Positions 59,352 to 64,000 of a DNA stretch of 64,000 bases are shown here, piece by piece (position 1 is the stretch's first letter; the number at the start of each line of letters is the position of its first letter). Source of the DNA: Saccoglossus kowalevskii (Eukaryota > Hemichordata > Enteropneusta > Harrimaniidae); contig NW_003147271.1 in assembly GCF_000003605.2 (NCBI RefSeq), positions 4,558 through 68,557 on the forward strand, in the 5' to 3' direction. Both the position numbers and the translations under genes were made by a program. The notes under the pieces were generated by a model. It was not told where the DNA came from. It made no database searches and saw only the letters and a list, made by a program, of their open reading frames with translations.

Positions 59352-59500
59352 TAATAATAATAATAATAATAATCTTTATTGATAAACGTATCCTTAATTG
59401 AGATATTGTTCGTAATACAATACAATTAAATGTTGAAGGTTAAAATGAAATGAAATATTAAAACAAAAATAGAGAAAAAAAACACAAAAACAAACATTTT
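59352..59500 (-). mobile_element. Possible retroposon tail with (TAA)n end
   Basis: On the minus strand the sequence ends in AATAAAGATT and then seven ATT triplets, the usual 3' end of LINE/SINE copies. No coding part is recognisable upstream of it. Confidence 0.35.
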
Positions 59501-59589
59501 TTTATGAGGCAGCTGGTACTAGTAATTTAGATTTAATTTTTTCTTCTTTGTTTTGATCGGTCGGCGTTGCAAGAAATTTGTTTGAAGAA

Positions 59590-59613
59590 AGAAAACAATC
59601 GATATATATATAT
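59590..59613. repeat. TA dinucleotide repeat
   Basis: A short run of alternating TA. A similar one lies near 8816-8830. Confidence 0.85.
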
Positions 59614-61475
59614 ATATATAGTCAAGCATCAATCTAACGTGCTTCAAGTGTGTTTGACCGTTATCAAAATTCATAGTAACTTTACATTGAGTGTAGTGCT
59701 GTAATCTCATGAAAGACATACTAAGTGAGCAGAGAGTAGATGTATCCTATGCCGAAATCACAACGTCGCGAAACTTCGTGTCACTGTGTGGTTTGAAGAA
59801 ATACAATGTAGTGTGAAATGTACATCATATAATTGTGGTTCTTGATGAAATGTACAAGCAAGTATAAAGTTAAATTCATTCTTATTGCGTGCCCTCCATA
59901 TAGTGTGCATCGTTGGTATCTAAGTATGGTCCCGGGAGTATGGCAAGGCTACCACGTTCAGACATATGACTTTACCCGAAAACAGATGTCTCCACGTCGT
60001 TCCAAAGCAGTGTTTAACTCACGTTATTTATCAAGTGTATACTATATCATTAGGCAAGGTGTAGTACCTGTCAGCCTTGGGTGCCAACTTCCCACATAAA
60101 ATGTTTGGTTGACGTCAGTAAGGGCATACGGTCATAAAAACCTTGCACCAACAGATCCGCATAGGTGGACAATATTTTATGTAAATATGTATATACTAGT
60201 ATATACGTTTCAGTTGTCCTTAGCATTTGGCAGGGGGAATCGTAACCTCTTGTAGTGAGAACCAGTGTGACTGGCCTGCCAACAGGATGCTAAGGTTTTT
60301 ATAGTAAAAGTTATCAGTCACTTTCGTTAATGTAATTTCGTTTTATTTATCCGTATATCAAAAATCACTATATCATGATATATGACAATATCGACCCAAG
60401 AGAAAAGTGTCTATGATTGTACCGTATACCCAAGGGACTAGGGTATATGATTGCACAAATATCTGTCTATATGTTTAATACAAACGAATTAACAAACATA
60501 TCTCAGTTTATTGAAACTAGTGAAATTCCTCGGAAGGAATTAAATTGGTTATTATCAGAGTTGACAATTACCCATAATGCATCAGAATGAGTGATTATGA
60601 TCGCTAGTTCCATTACAAACATGGAAAAAAAAAACATTGAAATAAAACTGTTTTCACCCAAACCAACACACACGATAACTCTAGTATTTTTGAGAATGTT
60701 CAAATAATTAATTTTGAACAATCGTTTTGATAACAACTACATTTAGTTGGTGTAATTCATCATAAAATAAAGCCTTGTTTTGACAATTAAAAACGCCCTG
60801 AGTGTGTGTGCGTTTCGACTTCAGTAACGAATATATACACCACGGGAGCCAAGATGTTACATTATCCCGTCTAACAAAACAACGTTTTTATTATACGATG
60901 TTACATTCTACTGTCCCAACCAAGATATGTCAAATAAAACTATTTGAACATACTAAAAATACACCGATGGTATTCATAGTTTTTTCAAGCAATTACAAGT
61001 GGTGTGCAGTATACACAACATATATCAATTAACCTAGAAATCACCAAAACGTGTTTCTTACTGAAAAAAAAAATTGTCCTTTTTCATGAAATATACAAGG
61101 CACTGGCAGTTTGAGCCGAATATATAAGCAATGCATTATGGGAGATGAATTATCATTGTACAATAGAAAACTAGTGTCAGCTTGGAAACTCACTAAATTA
61201 TGTTATTTGTTACGACTTTTTCACCCCATGTCCCGAAGCAACATTTTTAGTGCGAAGAATATTATCTCACCATAGAAACCAGTGTAAAAATGCCAGTTTT
61301 GACTATTTTTCATTTCAAACCCTTGTATCTCAGAAAATCAGCCGTTGACCCAATTTGTTTTCTTTTCCGATGGTATAAAAGTATGACGAACAAGACATAT
61401 TTTTTTTTCCATACTTTTCAATTTGGCTCTAAACCTCCTCAAGTGTATCTTGATATGTCAGCAGTATAAGTTGAT

Positions 61476-61877
61476 AATAGACCATTTTCCGTTCACTGCG
61501 AGAATCACGCGTTATGCGTGAAATCGAACGTAAAAACAGGACAAACAAAGGTCATAGCGTCGTAGTCGCGTCAAACATCGCGTGGGATTCGACAAACGCG
61601 AAAGTATTTCGAGGACATTTCCATGCTTAATAATGTGCTGTCCACATTTGATGATAGGCAATTTCGATTAAGTAAGGGTATTCGGAAGCAATATTCCTCT
61701 GTCGAAGATCGGCCGGTCAATGTAAGTACAGTCCCTCTATAGAGGGACTGTGATGTAAGCTACGAAATAAAGAAATTCTAGTTCAAAATCAAATCGTTCG
61801 ATTTTTGCGGCAGACGTTCGACGCGCGTCTTTCATGCATCTCGCGAGATCTCGCAATTGTACGGAAAATCACCTATT
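61476..61877. mobile_element. MITE family D copy containing a 26-bp palindromic insertion
   Basis: This full-length copy runs from AATAGACCATTTTCCGTTCA to TACGGAAAATCACCTATT. Against the copy at 42077-42445 it is nearly identical except for an extra palindrome plus duplication at 61727-61759. No target duplication at the outer ends is obvious. Confidence 0.8.
61727..61752. mobile_element. 26-bp palindromic insertion with 7-bp target duplication
   Basis: A near-perfect palindrome (ACAGTCCCTCTA followed by its complement) sits between two copies of ATGTAAG (61720-61726 and 61753-61759) inside a MITE. The sister MITE at 42077-42445 lacks both the palindrome and the second ATGTAAG. Confidence 0.75.
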
Positions 61878-61954
61878 GTCCGAGTATTAAGCAGATTAAT
61901 ATGCATTGCACACGGATGTCACGAACTGTAGCATAAATTTCTGTAATGTCGACT

Positions 61955-61967
61955 ATAGGTGGCGCTG
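61955..61967 (+). promoter_or_regulatory. CTCF-like AGGTGGCGC motif upstream of TSC22
   Basis: ATAGGTGGCGCTG contains the nine-base core used by Drosophila and other CTCF proteins. It lies just outside the MITE at 61476-61877. Confidence 0.35.
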
Positions 61968-62447
61968 TTATGCTGTGAACCATGTGCAGTTTAAAAAGCC
62001 ATGCTGTGTGCATTTTGGCTTTTTATTTTTGGAAATTGGCATCCCAAAAGTCTATTTGTTCCATATTTGATCTTTGTAATGAAATGGACACATATACATA
62101 CTCATTTAAATTTCCTACTAATGCCTACTGGTCTTAACCACATTATTGAAAAATGTTGGAAAAAAATTAATTACATTAATATTGTGAAAAACAGTTGGCT
62201 TTGTCGTTATATCAGTTGAGAACAGTCTGCAGTTGAGAATGATTTTATAATAATAAAGAATAATCGAAATAATCAAGAATAAAAAATAATAAGACAGTAA
62301 TGAGGACAATGCAGCTTTCCTTCAGTCGTTGGGGATTGTGTCTTGGGGTAACATGTAGTTATATACAAAATGTAGTGAGTTTTTTTCACCTATGTCATTT
62401 ACAGCGTCGTCATTGTTCAGGTATAGCAGCCATTGTGGAGTCCAAGC

Positions 62448-62662
62448 TCTAGCCTTTTCACCACCAGACTTCCTCGCCCAAATTTGTTTTCACTTTTTTC
62501 TTATATTTTTCAATAATTCTGGAAATGAACCCTAATTTTGAAGCCAACAGACAAAATTTTCAGTTGCTACTCGAAAGAATTTGGCTATTTTTGTCCTAAT
62601 CTTCTGAAGGAAAGAATTTGAATTTGTGAAGAAATAAGGGAACTGGTGGTGAAAAGGCTAGA
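62448..62662. mobile_element. MITE with perfect 20-bp terminal inverted repeats
   Basis: TCTAGCCTTTTCACCACCAG at 62448-62467 is exactly complementary to CTGGTGGTGAAAAGGCTAGA at 62643-62662. The element is 215 bp with no clear target duplication. No other copy is seen in the window. Confidence 0.75.
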
Positions 62663-63339
62663 TCCATGATAAACATTGTTTGTGAAACCCACTCATGCTG
62701 GAGGTCAGATCACGTACGCACAAAGACCTACATAGAGCTCCATTGATTTAAAATGAGAGCAGCGATTTTTCTACTTCTTACAAACACACATGCTGTCAAC
62801 CACTATCATCTACATGGTATATTTAGTAACTGCCAGTGAGAAAAAATGAAACCACACATCTCGTACAAAACACATAGCTTATACAGGTGACATTTTTAAA
62901 ACACTTGGTTTTAAAAACTCCCAACTTTTATTGGTTTATTTACTAAAATTTACGTGTTTGTATCTTCAATAGTGATCAGAAAATACAGATGAAATGATTT
63001 AATCATAAAGAAGAATAGGTACAATAATATTCAGACTTTTCAGACTATTCAGACTTTCTCTTCACGTTCTACACGCGTTTATAACAGTGTTCTATTATTT
63101 ACGTTGAATGAAACAACTGTATCAGTAAAAGCTATGATCACCGATCTGATAAGTTGAAGACATCATCTACTTGAAAGAAAGTACTGTACACGTTATTTCA
63201 ATTTTATATCAATAATTCATTGAATTGTAATTTCACTAGTATTGCTGATGAAGTTTGTTACAAGTACCGGTAATACAATTTATTGTTTCAATAATAAATT
63301 CATTAATTTAAAACTCTGCCAATATTCTCAAAATATTAA

Positions 63340-63381
63340 AATAGTGAAATTAAATCGCAGTGAAAATTAATTATTTTACAG
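63340..63381. mobile_element. MITE family B, right end only
   Basis: AGTGAAATTAAATCGCAGTG followed by AAAATTAATTATTTTACAG resembles the right terminus of the copies at 8528-8734 and 16030-16239. Confidence 0.5.
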
Positions 63382-64000
63382 GGCAGTATGCCTGCTGACA
63401 CCGTTTTTTTTCCCCATTTATTTTGGCTACCCATAAAGGGCTGTCAGCTGGTGATGTATTCAATGAATAAACATGGCAGTGAAACAACAAATGGTACTTA
63501 TAAAAGAAAGAACAAAACAATATGTTTTTTTCACTATAAACTGGCAAAATAGCACCGTACAAAAAAATGTCTCATTCACAACAATTGCACATGATTTTAT
63601 ATTTCTAACTACTAGAAATTCAAATTGTGGCACCCATAAAAAAAGACAAGTGAATGAAAAAGACACTCTAAAATACGCTTTTAGGCTAAAAGTCAGAAAA
63701 GAGTATTCTAAAACACAGTTAAGCAAGCTGAACATCTCGATAATCATAGGTTTTTTTTTTCCCCAACAAGACTTGTCACACGTAATTTGCTTTGCATGAA
63801 AACTATGACATAGGAATGTATCTCTTGTGTACAAGAATACACAAAAATAAACTTAAACTTGAAATGTCAAGAAAAAAAAATCCCTTTGTAAAGTTTAAAG
63901 CTATGCCACTATATTTTCTCAGATAAATTATATGAAACATCAGGAAAAAAGGCGGAACAGAATAATGCTCATAAGATCACATGAATTTTTGCAACTTTTT

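Larger units (their letters stand above)
55421..64000. other. Upstream flank of TSC22, no gene seen
   Basis: This flank is rich in small DNA transposons (57047, 58812, 61476, 62448) and solo TTAAAG ends near 55921 and 59193. The remaining sequence, including short plus-strand frames near 55806, 57761 and 59833, shows no recognisable protein. Confidence 0.6.

Noticed and set aside
59833-60099. 88-codon plus-strand frame
   Set aside because: No ATG-context, domain or splice support; upstream flank is otherwise non-coding.
1-64000. tRNA, rRNA, CRISPR array, operon or phage signals
   Set aside because: I saw no cloverleaf B-box pattern, ribosomal sequence, spaced direct repeats or bacterial gene layout.

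Overview
The window looks like nuclear DNA of a marine invertebrate animal: AT-rich, gene-poor, with a long-intron eukaryotic gene, many short inverted-repeat DNA transposons and 5'-truncated LINE fragments. The species cannot be named from sequence alone; the layout is compatible with a non-vertebrate deuterostome or a lophotrochozoan. There is no bacterial, phage or organellar signal. Two runs of N (10758-10849 and 38887-39766) are assembly gaps.

One protein-coding gene dominates. On the minus strand, from about 55.1 kb down to 5.9 kb, lies a TSC22-domain family gene (TSC22D1-like, the family of Drosophila bunched). The common 3' part is two exons, 9421-9472 and 5919-6230, which encode the TSC box, leucine zipper and a glutamine-rich tail. 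The long form starts in a large first exon at 54160-55082 that carries both conserved long-isoform boxes. Inside the roughly 45 kb intron I find three more candidate first exons (45511-45629, 25940-26352, 14634-14740). Each ends in AG followed by a GT donor in phase 2, which is the phase the common exon requires. Each joins to give the same Ser-Ala-Ser-Gly-Ala-Ser junction. Predicted products are 428, 160, 258 and 156 residues. This reproduces the long/short isoform logic of the family, with short forms near the usual 135-145 residues, and adds an intermediate form with an unfamiliar N-terminus. A possible small membrane-protein ORF (41315-41500) also lies in the big intron.

Layout: 1-790, a decayed LINE tail; 790-4.4 kb, downstream flank; 4.4-5.9 kb, probable 3' UTR; 5.9-55.1 kb, the TSC22 gene; 55.1-64 kb, promoter and upstream flank. 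Introns and flanks are full of mobile elements. These include three related TA-target MITE families sharing a CTGTAAA end (one nested inside another), TTAA-target MITEs, a 1-kb long-TIR element with a perfect 7-bp target duplication, and a MITE family with a GATTTTCCGT-type end. There are also hairpin-ended elements carrying a ~310-bp tandem array, an old retroposon tail with a 13-bp duplication, and a 26-bp palindromic insertion flanked by a 7-bp duplication.

The functional content is therefore a multi-promoter regulator locus in transposon-rich DNA. I saw no tRNA, rRNA or CRISPR, and no second ordinary gene.
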